The position numbers were made by a program, and so were the translations under genes. This document shows positions 41,505 through 49,621 of a stretch of DNA of 64,000 nucleotides, piece by piece; the stretch's first letter is position 1, and every line of letters starts with the position of its first letter. The notes under the pieces are model-generated. The model did no database searches. It was not told the origin of the DNA and worked only from the letters and a program-made list of their open reading frames with translations. Source of the stretch: Streptomyces sp. SLBN-118 (GTDB lineage Bacteria > Actinomycetota > Actinomycetes > Streptomycetales > Streptomycetaceae); contig NZ_VFNP01000001.1 in the NCBI RefSeq assembly GCF_006715635.1, positions 1,426,001 to 1,490,000 on the forward strand, given 5' to 3'.

Positions 41505-42326
41505 ATGCCCCAGCCCGCCAAGCCCACCCGCACGAAAGCCACTCCCGACGCTCCGGAAAGTGCCGCGGGCAGTCGCGCCGCAGCCCAGCGCCTCAAGATG
41601 CGCCGCGAGCTGGCAGCCGCGGCGATGGAGCTGTTCGCGACCAAGGGCTACGAGGCGACGACCGTCGACGAGATCGCCGCGGCGGCCGGGGTCGCCCGGC
41701 GGACCTTCTTCCGCCACTTCCGCTCCAAGGAAGAGGCGATCTTCCCGGACCACGACGACACGCTCGTACGCGCAGAGGCGGTGCTCAACGCGGCTCCGGC
41801 GCACGAGCATCCGCTGGACACGGTGTGCCGGGGCATCAAGGAGGTCATGCGGATGTACGCGGCCTCCCCGGCGGTCTCCGTCGAGCGCTACCGCCTGACC
41901 CGTGAGGTGCCCACCCTGCGGGAGCGGGAAATCGCCTCGGTGGCCCGCTACGAGCGGCTGTTCACCCGCTATCTGCTGGGCCACTTCGACGAGCGCGACC
42001 ACCACGACGGCAATGACGACCCGCTGCTTGCGGAGGTGGCCGCGTCGGCGGTCGTCACCGCGCACAATCACGTGCTGCGCCGCTGGCTGCGGGCGGGCGG
42101 CCGGGGGGACGTCGAGTCCCAGCTGGACCACGCCTTCGCGATCGTCCGCGACACCTTCGGCTCGGGCATCGGCGCGGGCCGCACGCCGCAGGGCGAACGG
42201 ACCGGTCCGGCGGCGGTCTCGACGCGGACGAGCGACGACGTCCTGGTGACGGTGGCGCGGACGGATGCGCCCCTGGACGAGGTCATGCGCACGATCGAGC
42301 GCGCCCTGAGCAACCACCGGGCCTGA
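41505..42326 (+). CDS. TetR-family transcriptional regulator of the ethylmalonyl-CoA cluster
   Basis: The start at ATG 41505 is favoured over 41487 because TACGTT (41493-41498) lies 6 nt before it and would be the -10 of a leaderless mRNA. The 273-residue product has a Pro/Lys/Thr-rich tail of about 30 residues, then a TetR helix-turn-helix (RELAAAAMELFATKGYEATTVDEIAAAAGVARRTFFRHFRSKEEAIF) and a ligand-binding domain. Placement between the dehydrogenase and ccr genes makes it the likely controller of both. Its effector may be an acyl-CoA. Confidence 0.88.
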   Translation: MPQPAKPTRTKATPDAPESAAGSRAAAQRLKMRRELAAAAMELFATKGYEATTVDEIAAAAGVARRTFFRHFRSKEEAIFPDHDDTLVRAEAVLNAAPAHEHPLDTVCRGIKEVMRMYAASPAVSVERYRLTREVPTLREREIASVARYERLFTRYLLGHFDERDHHDGNDDPLLAEVAASAVVTAHNHVLRRWLRAGGRGDVESQLDHAFAIVRDTFGSGIGAGRTPQGERTGPAAVSTRTSDDVLVTVARTDAPLDEVMRTIERALSNHRA

Positions 42327-42395
42327 CCGCGCGAGGGACAAGCCCCGCGCGGCACCCCGCCACCCTCACCCCCCGCACGCAAGTGAACACGCACC

Positions 42396-42427
42396 GCAAC
42401 GGCCGCCTCTCCTCAGGCGGCCGTTGC
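42396..42427. terminator. Hairpin terminator after the TetR gene
   Basis: A perfect 13-bp stem (42396-42408 with 42415-42427) with a 6-nt loop lies 69 nt after the regulator stop. It separates the dehydrogenase-tetR unit from ccr. Confidence 0.8.
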
Positions 42428-42482
42428 TGCTCGCACATGCCCGTCAGATGACATCGAAGAGAAATTGTTGGCACGCAGTGTC

Positions 42483-42511
42483 TTGCGAGCTGGCACGGCG
42501 TGCCATACGTT
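42483..42511 (+). promoter_or_regulatory. Promoter with embedded palindromic operator for ccr
   Basis: TTGCGA (42483-42488), exactly 17 nt, TACGTT (42506-42511) forms a sigma-70-like promoter. The spacer contains the perfect palindrome TGGCAC-GGC-GTGCCA (42491-42505), and a partial match TTGGCACGCAGTG lies at 42468-42480. A repressor bound here would sit between -35 and -10. Confidence 0.65.
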
Positions 42512-42729
42512 GAAGGAGTCCGGGCGGCCGGCGTGCAGAGACGATTCGTACGCCGGCTGTCCCCGCAAACCATCGGTTTGTGCGCCCGGACGCCTGCGTC
42601 ACAGGCAACCTCTCGCGCCCACCAGCGCTGCCAACAGCACCACCCCGCCGAACCGACGGCACACCTCCACAGCAGCAACCCGACGTTCCCCCTCAGCGTT
42701 CCCCGAACGCGCTTCGCCGGAGGCACCCC

Positions 42730-44067
42730 GTGAAGGAAATCCTGGACGCGATCCAGTCGATGGACAGCACGTCCGCCGACTTCGCCGCACTGCCCCTCCC
42801 CGACTCGTACCGCGCGGTGACCGTGCACAAGGACGAGGTCGAGATGTTCGCGGGTCTCGAGACCCGCGAGAAGGACCCCCGCAAGTCCCTCCATGTCGAG
42901 GACGTGCCGGTGCCCGAACTCGGGCCGGGCGAGGCTCTGGTGGCAGTGATGGCCAGCTCGGTGAACTACAACTCCGTCTGGACCTCCATCTTCGAGCCGA
43001 TGGCCACCTTCGGCTTCCTGGAGCGGTACGGAAAGCTCTCCGAGCTCACCAAGCGGCACGACCTGCCGTACCACATCATCGGCTCCGACCTGGCGGGTGT
43101 CGTGCTGCGCACGGGCCCCGGAGTCAACGCCTGGCAGCCGGGCGACGAGGTCGTCGCGCACTGTCTGTCCGTGGAGCTCGAGTCGAGCGACGGCCACAAC
43201 GACACGATGCTCGACCCCGAGCAGCGCATCTGGGGCTTCGAGACCAACTTCGGCGGTCTGGCCGAGATCGCGCTGGTGAAGTCCAACCAGCTGATGCCCA
43301 AGCCGCAGCACCTCAGCTGGGAGGAGGCCGCGTCTCCGGGCCTGGTCAACTCCACCGCGTACCGCCAGCTCGTCTCGCGCAACGGCGCGGGCATGAAGCA
43401 GGGCGACAACGTGCTGATCTGGGGCGCGAGCGGCGGACTCGGTTCGTACGCCACCCAGTTCGCGCTGGCCGGCGGCGCCAACCCGATCTGTGTGGTCTCC
43501 AGCCCGCAGAAGGCGGACATCTGCCGCGCGATGGGCGCCGAGGCGATCATCGACCGCAACGCCGAGGGCTACAAGTTCTGGAAGGACGAGCACAACCAGG
43601 ACCCGCGCGAGTGGAAGCGCTTCGGCAAGCGCATCCGTGAACTCACCGGCGGTGAGGACGTCGACATCGTCTTCGAGCACCCGGGCCGCGAGACCTTCGG
43701 CGCGAGCGTGTACGTCACCCGCAAGGGCGGCACGATCGTGACGTGCGCCTCCACCTCCGGCTACAACCACGAGTACGACAACCGTTACCTGTGGATGTCG
43801 CTGAAGAGGATCGTGGGCTCGCACTTCGCCAACTACCGCGAGGCGTGGGAGGCCAACCGCCTGATCGCCAAGGGCAAGATCCACCCGACCCTGTCGAAGG
43901 TCTACTCGCTCGACGACACCGGCCAGGCCGCGTACGACGTGCACCGCAACCTCCACCAGGGCAAGGTCGGAGTGCTCGCCCTCGCCCCGCGCGAGGGACT
44001 GGGCGTCCGCGACGAGGAGATGCGCGCCAAGCACATCGACGCCATCAATCGCTTCCGCAACGTCTGA
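42730..44067 (+). CDS. ccr: Crotonyl-CoA carboxylase/reductase
   Basis: The GTG start has GGAGG (42719-42723) 6 nt upstream. The 445-residue product is a medium-chain dehydrogenase with NADPH loop IWGASGGLGSYATQ. It reductively carboxylates crotonyl-CoA to ethylmalonyl-CoA. The four residues known to hold CO2 in Kitasatospora setae Ccr are at the same numbers here: Asn81 (SSVNYNS), Phe170 and Glu171 (WGFETNF) and His365 (GSHFANY). It starts the main block of the pathway. The mutase gene follows 11 nt later. Confidence 0.96.
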   Translation: MKEILDAIQSMDSTSADFAALPLPDSYRAVTVHKDEVEMFAGLETREKDPRKSLHVEDVPVPELGPGEALVAVMASSVNYNSVWTSIFEPMATFGFLERYGKLSELTKRHDLPYHIIGSDLAGVVLRTGPGVNAWQPGDEVVAHCLSVELESSDGHNDTMLDPEQRIWGFETNFGGLAEIALVKSNQLMPKPQHLSWEEAASPGLVNSTAYRQLVSRNGAGMKQGDNVLIWGASGGLGSYATQFALAGGANPICVVSSPQKADICRAMGAEAIIDRNAEGYKFWKDEHNQDPREWKRFGKRIRELTGGEDVDIVFEHPGRETFGASVYVTRKGGTIVTCASTSGYNHEYDNRYLWMSLKRIVGSHFANYREAWEANRLIAKGKIHPTLSKVYSLDDTGQAAYDVHRNLHQGKVGVLALAPREGLGVRDEEMRAKHIDAINRFRNV

Positions 44068-44078
44068 GAGACGCACAC

Positions 44079-46124
44079 ATGACAGAGCGTCAGAAGGACC
44101 GGCCGTGGCTCATGCGGACGTACGCCGGTCACTCGACCGCCGAGGCGTCCAACGAGCTCTACCGGCGCAACCTCGCCAAGGGCCAGACGGGCCTGTCGGT
44201 CGCGTTCGACCTGCCGACGCAGACGGGCTACGACCCGGACCACATCCTCGCCCGCGGCGAGGTGGGCCGGGTCGGGGTCCCCGTCTCGCATCTCGGTGAC
44301 ATGCGGCGGCTGTTCCAGGAGATCCCGCTGGAGCAGATGAACACCTCGATGACGATCAACGCCACCGCGATGTGGCTGCTGGCGCTCTATCAGGTGGTCG
44401 CCGAGGAGCAGGGCGCCGACATCACCAAGCTCCAGGGGACGACGCAGAACGACATCGTCAAGGAGTACCTGTCGCGCGGGACGCATGTCTTCCCGCCCGG
44501 CCCCTCTCTCCGGCTGACCACCGACATGATCACGTACACGGTGGCCAACATCCCCAAGTGGAACCCGATCAACATCTGCAGCTACCACCTGCAGGAGGCG
44601 GGCGCCACACCGGTCCAGGAGATCTCGTACGCGATGTCCACCGCGATCGCCGTGCTGGACGCCGTCCGCGACTCCGGTCAGGTGCCCGCCGAGAAGTTCG
44701 GCGATGTGGTCGCCCGTATCTCCTTCTTCGTGAACGCGGGCGTCCGCTTCATCGAGGAAATGTGCAAGATGCGCGCCTTCGGCCGCATCTGGGACAAGGT
44801 CACCCGCGAGCGGTACGGCATCGAGAACGAGAAGCAGCGGCGCTTCCGCTATGGCGTCCAGGTCAACTCTCTCGGCCTGACCGAGGCCCAGCCCGAGAAC
44901 AACGTCCAGCGCATCGTCCTCGAAATGCTGGCCGTGACCCTCTCGAAGGACGCACGCGCGCGTGCCGTCCAGCTTCCCGCCTGGAACGAGGCCCTGGGCC
45001 TGCCCCGGCCCTGGGACCAGCAGTGGTCGCTGCGTATCCAGCAGGTGCTGGCTCACGAGAGCGACCTCCTGGAGTATGAGGACATCTTCGCGGGCTCGCA
45101 CGTCATCGAGGCCAAGGTGGACACCCTCGTCGACGAGTGCCTCGACGAGATCGCCCGGATCCAGGAGATGGGCGGCGCGATGGCGGCCGTCGAGTCCGGC
45201 TATCTCAAGTCACAGCTGGTCTCCTCGCACGCCGAACGGCGCGCCCGGATCGAAGCGGGCGACGAGAAGATCGTCGGCGTGAACATATTCGAGACCACCG
45301 AGCCCAACCCGCTCACCGCGGACCTGGACGAGGCGATCATGACGGTCGACCCGGCCAACGAGGCGCGGGTGGTCGCGAAGCTCCACGAGTGGCGCGACAA
45401 CCGCGACGAGGCCCGGGCGACCGAGGCGCTGGCCGCACTGAAGAAGGCCGCCGCAGGGTCCACGAACCTGATGGCCGCCACCGTCGAATGCGCCCGCGCG
45501 GGCGTCACGACCGGCGAGTGGTCCTGGGCGCTGCGCGATGTCTTCGGCGAGTTCCGCGCGCCCACCGGCGTCTCCAGCGCACCTGTCGCCGTCACCGCCG
45601 AGGCGGGCACGCCGCTCGCCCTCGTCCGCGAGAAGGTGTCGCGTACCGCCGACGAGCTCGGCTCCGGACGGCTGCGGCTCCTTGTCGGCAAGCCCGGTCT
45701 GGACGGGCACTCCAACGGTGCCGAGCAGATCGCCGTACGGGCCCGCGACGCGGGCTTCGAGGTGGTCTACCAGGGCATCAGGCTCACACCCGAGCAGATC
45801 GTCAACGCGGCCCTCGCCGAGGACGTGCACTGTGTGGGCCTGTCGATCCTGTCCGGCTCGCACGCCGAGTTGGTGCCGGATGTGCTGGAGCGGCTGCGCG
45901 AAGCCGGCGCCGCGGCTTCCCCTGGGCCTGGCGGCCCGGGAGATACCCCTATTCCGGTGATCGTCGGCGGGATCATCCCGACACGCGACGCCATCGATCT
46001 GAAGGCGGCGGGTGTGGCCGCCGTGTTCACCCCGAAGGACTTCGGCATCACCGAGATCATCGGCCGTATCGTCGACGAGATCCGGAAAGCGAACAAGCTC
46101 GACCCTCTGGAGGTCCCCGCATGA
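44079..46124 (+). CDS. meaA: Ethylmalonyl-CoA mutase, B12-dependent (MeaA/Ecm)
   Basis: The protein has 681 residues. The N-terminal 500 or so residues form the mutase TIM barrel (TGLSVAFDLPTQTGYDPDHI, NTSMTINATAMWLLALY, GTTQNDIVKEY). The C-terminal B12 domain has GKPGLDGHSNGAEQIA with Asp542-x-His544-xx-Gly547, GLSILSGSH and VIVGGIIP. It converts (2R)-ethylmalonyl-CoA to methylsuccinyl-CoA. Residues 613-626 (SPGPGGPGDT region) are an extra loop before VIVGG, encoded by DNA resembling the dispersed intergenic repeat. It overlaps the lyase gene by 4 nt (ATGA). Confidence 0.92.
   Translation: MTERQKDRPWLMRTYAGHSTAEASNELYRRNLAKGQTGLSVAFDLPTQTGYDPDHILARGEVGRVGVPVSHLGDMRRLFQEIPLEQMNTSMTINATAMWLLALYQVVAEEQGADITKLQGTTQNDIVKEYLSRGTHVFPPGPSLRLTTDMITYTVANIPKWNPINICSYHLQEAGATPVQEISYAMSTAIAVLDAVRDSGQVPAEKFGDVVARISFFVNAGVRFIEEMCKMRAFGRIWDKVTRERYGIENEKQRRFRYGVQVNSLGLTEAQPENNVQRIVLEMLAVTLSKDARARAVQLPAWNEALGLPRPWDQQWSLRIQQVLAHESDLLEYEDIFAGSHVIEAKVDTLVDECLDEIARIQEMGGAMAAVESGYLKSQLVSSHAERRARIEAGDEKIVGVNIFETTEPNPLTADLDEAIMTVDPANEARVVAKLHEWRDNRDEARATEALAALKKAAAGSTNLMAATVECARAGVTTGEWSWALRDVFGEFRAPTGVSSAPVAVTAEAGTPLALVREKVSRTADELGSGRLRLLVGKPGLDGHSNGAEQIAVRARDAGFEVVYQGIRLTPEQIVNAALAEDVHCVGLSILSGSHAELVPDVLERLREAGAAASPGPGGPGDTPIPVIVGGIIPTRDAIDLKAAGVAAVFTPKDFGITEIIGRIVDEIRKANKLDPLEVPA
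45916..45955. repeat. Repeat-like segment inside the mutase coding sequence
   Basis: About 40 bp align with the first part of copies A and B (CTCCCCCTACGGCCTGGCGG and the following GGGAGGTACCCC), with roughly four of five bases equal by eye. It is read in frame and adds Pro/Gly-rich residues to the B12 domain. Confidence 0.6.
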
Positions 46125-47080
46125 CCGTCAACCGTCTCCGCCCGCGTCGCTCGTGCCTGGCGGTCCCGGGTTCGAACCCTCGCTTCCTGGAGAAGGCCCA
46201 GGGCCTGCCGGCCGACCAGGTCTTCCTGGACCTGGAGGACGCCTGCGCTCCGCTGGCCAAGCCCGAGGCCCGGCACACCATTGTCAAGTTCCTCAACGAG
46301 GGCGACTGGACGGGCAAGACCAGGGTCGTGCGGGTCAACGACTGGACCACCGAGTGGACCTACCGCGACGTCGTCACCGTCGTCGAGGGCGCCGGGCAGA
46401 ACCTCGACTGCATCATGCTGCCGAAGGTCCAGGACGCCCAGCAGGTCGTCGCCCTCGACCTCCTGCTCACCCAGATCGAGAAGACCATGGGCTTCGAGGT
46501 CGGCAAGATCGGCATCGAGGCGCAGATCGAGAACGCGCAGGGCCTGAACAACGTCAACGCGATCGCGCAGGCCTCCCCGCGCGTGGAGACGATCATCTTC
46601 GGCCCGGCCGACTTCATGGCGTCCATCAACATGAAGTCCCTGGTCGTCGGCGAGCAGCCGCCCGGCTACCCGGCCGACGCCTACCACTACATCCTGATGA
46701 AGATCCTCATGGCCGCCCGCGCCAACAACCTCCAGGCGATCGACGGCCCCTACCTGCAGATCCGCAACCCGGAGGGCTACCGCGCCGTCGCGCAGCGCGC
46801 GGCCGCCCTCGGTTTCGACGGCAAGTGGGTGCTGCACCCGGACCAGGTCGCCGCCGCGAACGAGATCTTCTCGCCCTCGCAGGAGGACTTCGACCACGCC
46901 GAGCTGATCCTTGACGCGTACGAGTACTACACCTCCGAGGCGGGCGGCAAGAAGGGCTCGGCGATGCTCGGCGACGAGATGATCGACGAGGCGAGCCGCA
47001 AGATGGCGCTGGTCATCTCCGGCAAGGGCCGCGCCGCCGGCATGCAGCGCACCTCGAAGTTCGAAGCCCCGGAGGCCTGA
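46121..47080 (+). CDS. mcl: HpcH/HpaI-family CoA-ester lyase, probable malyl-CoA/beta-methylmalyl-CoA lyase
   Basis: The protein has 319 residues, ATG overlapping the mutase stop by 4 nt with GGAGG upstream. RSCLAVPGSNPRFLEKAQ, QVFLDLEDACAP (acidic metal ligands), CIMLPKVQ, GIEAQIENAQGLNNVNAI and IIFGPADFMAS fit the citrate-lyase-beta-like (CitE/Mcl) fold. In this cluster it should split beta-methylmalyl-CoA into glyoxylate and propionyl-CoA, and may also act on malyl-CoA. The exact specificity is inferred from context. Confidence 0.9.
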   Translation: MTVNRLRPRRSCLAVPGSNPRFLEKAQGLPADQVFLDLEDACAPLAKPEARHTIVKFLNEGDWTGKTRVVRVNDWTTEWTYRDVVTVVEGAGQNLDCIMLPKVQDAQQVVALDLLLTQIEKTMGFEVGKIGIEAQIENAQGLNNVNAIAQASPRVETIIFGPADFMASINMKSLVVGEQPPGYPADAYHYILMKILMAARANNLQAIDGPYLQIRNPEGYRAVAQRAAALGFDGKWVLHPDQVAAANEIFSPSQEDFDHAELILDAYEYYTSEAGGKKGSAMLGDEMIDEASRKMALVISGKGRAAGMQRTSKFEAPEA

Positions 47081-47082
47081 TC

Positions 47083-47595
47083 ATGCAGTTCGGACGCACC
47101 TACGAGGAGTTCGAGGTCGGCGCTGTCTACAAGCACTGGCCCGGAAAAACGGTCACCGAGTACGACGACCACCTCTTCTGCCTGCTCACCATGAACCACC
47201 ACCCCCTCCACATGGACACCAACTATGCGGAGAAGACGACGGACTTCGGCAAGAACGTCGTCGTCGGCAACTACATCTACTCGCTGCTCCTCGGCATGTC
47301 CGTCCCGGACGTCTCCGGCAAGGCCATCGCCAACCTTGAGATCGAGTCGCTGAGGCACGTCGCGCCGACCTTCCACGGCGACACGATCTACGGCGAGACG
47401 ACCGTCCTGGACAAGACCCCGTCACGCTCCAAGAGCGACCGCGGAATCGTCTATGTCGAGACGAAGGGTTACAAGCAGGACGGCACCCTCGTCTGCGTGT
47501 TCCGGCGCAAGGTGATGGTCCCGACCGAGACGTACATCAAGGAGCGCGGCGGCGAGCAGCCCGGCCGCCCGGAGCTGAAGGCACAGGAGAAGTAG
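47083..47595 (+). CDS. MaoC-family hydratase, probable mesaconyl-CoA hydratase
   Basis: The protein has 170 residues in the hot-dog fold: YEEFEVGAVYKHWPGKTVTEYDDHLFCLLTMNHHPLHMDTNYAEKT contains the Asp/His hydratase pair (TxxD....N.HPLH.D), and GNYIYSLLLGMSVPD follows. It should add water to mesaconyl-CoA to give beta-methylmalyl-CoA. It is 2 nt after the lyase gene and 2 nt before the dehydrogenase gene, so all are co-translated. It is shorter than the two-domain Mch of Rhodobacter (about 340 residues). Confidence 0.88.
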   Translation: MQFGRTYEEFEVGAVYKHWPGKTVTEYDDHLFCLLTMNHHPLHMDTNYAEKTTDFGKNVVVGNYIYSLLLGMSVPDVSGKAIANLEIESLRHVAPTFHGDTIYGETTVLDKTPSRSKSDRGIVYVETKGYKQDGTLVCVFRRKVMVPTETYIKERGGEQPGRPELKAQEK

Positions 47596-47597
47596 CC

Positions 47598-48803
47598 ATG
47601 GCGCGTCTCGCCCAGACCGCAGGTCTGACCGACATCCAGCAGGAAATCCTGGCCACCGTCCGGGACTTCGTCGACAAGGAGATCATCCCTGTCGCCACCG
47701 AGCTGGAGCACCGCGACGAGTACCCGACGCAGATCGTCGAAGGCCTCAAGGAACTCGGCCTGTTCGGGCTGATGATCCCGGAGGAGTACGGCGGCCTGGG
47801 CGAGTCGCTGCTCACCTACGCGCTCTGCGTCGAGGAGATCGCGCGTGGCTGGATGTCCGTCTCGGGCATCATCAACACGCACTTCATCGTGGCGTACATG
47901 CTCAAGCAGCACGGCACCCAGGAACAGAAGGACACCTTCCTGCCGCGCATGGCGCTCGGCGAGGTCCGTGGCGCGTTCTCGATGTCGGAGCCGGGTCTTG
48001 GTTCCGATGTGTCGGCCATCACGTCCAAGGGCGTCAAGGACGGCGACGAGTACGTCCTGAACGGCCAGAAGATGTGGCTGACGAACGGCGGAACGTCCAC
48101 TTTGGTCGCCGTTCTGTGCCGGAGTGACGAAGGACACCCGGAGGGCACCGCCCCCCACAAGTCGATGACGACCTTCCTGGTCGAGAAGGAGCCCGGCTTC
48201 GGAGAGGTCCGCCCCGGCCTCACCATCCCCGGGAAGATCGACAAGATGGGTTACAAGGGCGTCGACACGACCGAACTCATCATGGACGGACTGCGCATTC
48301 CGGCCGATCGGGTACTCGGCGGCACCACCGGCCGAGGGTTTTACCAAATGATGGACGGCGTGGAAGTCGGTCGCGTGAATGTCGCCGCACGTGGCTGCGG
48401 CGTCGCACAGCGTGCCTTTGAACTGGGCGTCTCCTACGCCCAGCAACGTCACACTTTCGGCAAGCCGATCGCCCAGCACCAGGCGATTCAGTTCAAGCTG
48501 GCCGAGATGGCTACCAAGGTCGAGGCCGCGCATGCCATGATGGTGAACGCGGCACGCAAAAAGGACTCCGGGGAACGAAACGACCTGGAGGCAGGGATGG
48601 CGAAGTACCTCGCCTCCGAGTACTGCAAGGAAGTCGTCGAGGACGCCTTCCGTATCCACGGCGGTTACGGCTTCTCCAAGGAGTACGAGATCGAGCGCCT
48701 CTACCGTGAGGCTCCGATGCTGCTGATCGGCGAAGGTACCGCCGAGATCCAGAAAATGATCATCGGCCGTCGGCTGCTCGAGGAGTACCGATTCCAGGGT
48801 TGA
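47598..48803 (+). CDS. Acyl-CoA dehydrogenase, probable (2S)-methylsuccinyl-CoA dehydrogenase
   Basis: The protein has 401 residues, FAD-dependent fold: GLMIPEEYGGLGES, GAFSMSEPGLGSDVSAI, MWLTNGGTSTLVAVL, QQRHTFGKPIAQHQAIQFKLAEM, IHGGYGFSKEYEIERLYREAPMLLIGEGTAEIQ. The Glu in LYREAP is in the position of the catalytic base. In this cluster it should turn methylsuccinyl-CoA into mesaconyl-CoA. It lacks the long N-terminal extension of the Rhodobacter enzyme. It is the last gene of the block. The next gene follows after 170 nt. Confidence 0.9.
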   Translation: MARLAQTAGLTDIQQEILATVRDFVDKEIIPVATELEHRDEYPTQIVEGLKELGLFGLMIPEEYGGLGESLLTYALCVEEIARGWMSVSGIINTHFIVAYMLKQHGTQEQKDTFLPRMALGEVRGAFSMSEPGLGSDVSAITSKGVKDGDEYVLNGQKMWLTNGGTSTLVAVLCRSDEGHPEGTAPHKSMTTFLVEKEPGFGEVRPGLTIPGKIDKMGYKGVDTTELIMDGLRIPADRVLGGTTGRGFYQMMDGVEVGRVNVAARGCGVAQRAFELGVSYAQQRHTFGKPIAQHQAIQFKLAEMATKVEAAHAMMVNAARKKDSGERNDLEAGMAKYLASEYCKEVVEDAFRIHGGYGFSKEYEIERLYREAPMLLIGEGTAEIQKMIIGRRLLEEYRFQG

Positions 48804-48889
48804 TTGTCGCGTATGAGCCGGTTCGGCCGCGAAGGCGATCACGCCCTGTCATCGTCTTCCGGCCGCCGACTCGGGCTCTTGCTTTCCCA

Positions 48890-48904
48890 GTTGCGGCCCG
48901 CAAC
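48890..48904. promoter_or_regulatory. Perfect palindrome upstream of psd
   Basis: GTTGCGG-C-CCGCAAC is a 15-bp inverted repeat, followed at 48908-48913 by TAGCAT. It lies 70 nt before the psd start, so it is a candidate operator of the psd-pssA pair. Confidence 0.5.
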
Positions 48905-48973
48905 CGATAGCATCGCCCAGAAAGCCGCCGTCCCCCGTTGCCTGCGCGGCATCATCCGCTACGAAGGTCATCC

Positions 48974-49621
48974 ATGCCCCACAGCCAAACCTCTGCACCA
49001 CGCGGCCGCGTCCGCCTTGCGCGCGGAGCATCGCCGTGGCTTCTGCCGACCGTCGCCACCGCTGCACTCAGCCTTGCCCGCTCGCGTCGCTCCCGGCGTG
49101 CGGCGGCCATCGCCGTGCCCACCACCGCGCTCGCGGCGGGCATGCTGTGGTTCTTCCGCGACCCCGAGCGAGAGATCGCCAAGGGCCGCGTCATCTCCCC
49201 CGCCGACGGTGTGGTGCAGAGCATCATGCCGTGGAAGGACGGACGTACCCGCGTCGCGATCTTCATGAGCCCGCTGAACGTCCACGTCAACCGCGCCCCC
49301 CTCGCGGGCACGGTGACGTCCGTCGAGCACGTACCCGGCGGTTTTGTGCCGGCGTTCAACAAGGAGAGCGAGAACAACGAGCGCGTTGTCTGGCACTTCG
49401 ACACCGAGCTCGGCGACATCGAGATGGTGCAGATCGCGGGTGCTGTCGCCCGGCGCATCGTGCCGTACATCCCCCAGGGGACGAAGGTCGAGCAGGGCGA
49501 GCGCATTGGTCTGATCCGCTTCGGATCGCGCGTTGACATCTACCTTCCGGAAGGTGTCGACGTCGCCGTCGAGGTCGGTCAGACCACGACCGCGGGGGTG
49601 ACTCGAATTGACCGTGATTGA
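48974..49621 (+). CDS. psd: Phosphatidylserine decarboxylase proenzyme
   Basis: The ATG at 48974 is chosen for GAAGG 6 nt upstream. The 215-residue product has WFFRDPEREI, SPADGVVQSI, IFMSPLNVHVNRAP and the self-cleavage site RFGSRVDIY, where Ser185 becomes the pyruvoyl group, leaving a small subunit of about 31 residues. This is the short actinobacterial PSD class. It makes phosphatidylethanolamine from phosphatidylserine. It overlaps the pssA gene by 14 nt. Confidence 0.93.
   Translation: MPHSQTSAPRGRVRLARGASPWLLPTVATAALSLARSRRSRRAAAIAVPTTALAAGMLWFFRDPEREIAKGRVISPADGVVQSIMPWKDGRTRVAIFMSPLNVHVNRAPLAGTVTSVEHVPGGFVPAFNKESENNERVVWHFDTELGDIEMVQIAGAVARRIVPYIPQGTKVEQGERIGLIRFGSRVDIYLPEGVDVAVEVGQTTTAGVTRIDRD

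Larger units (their letters stand above)
42327..42729. promoter_or_regulatory. Intergenic region upstream of ccr: terminator, promoter and operator
   Basis: This stretch of 403 bp has no supported gene. It holds the terminator hairpin at 42396-42427, a promoter at 42483-42511 with a palindrome in its spacer, and a leader of about 210 nt before the ccr start. An open frame 42500-42733 ending in a GTGA overlap with ccr begins inside the promoter and is not called. Confidence 0.6.

Noticed and set aside
42500..42733. Open frame upstream of ccr whose stop overlaps the ccr GTG by 4 nt, like a coupled leader gene
   Set aside because: Its only good start lies inside the -10 region of the proposed ccr promoter, it has no ribosome-binding site, and the peptide is Arg/His/Pro-rich without codon bias.
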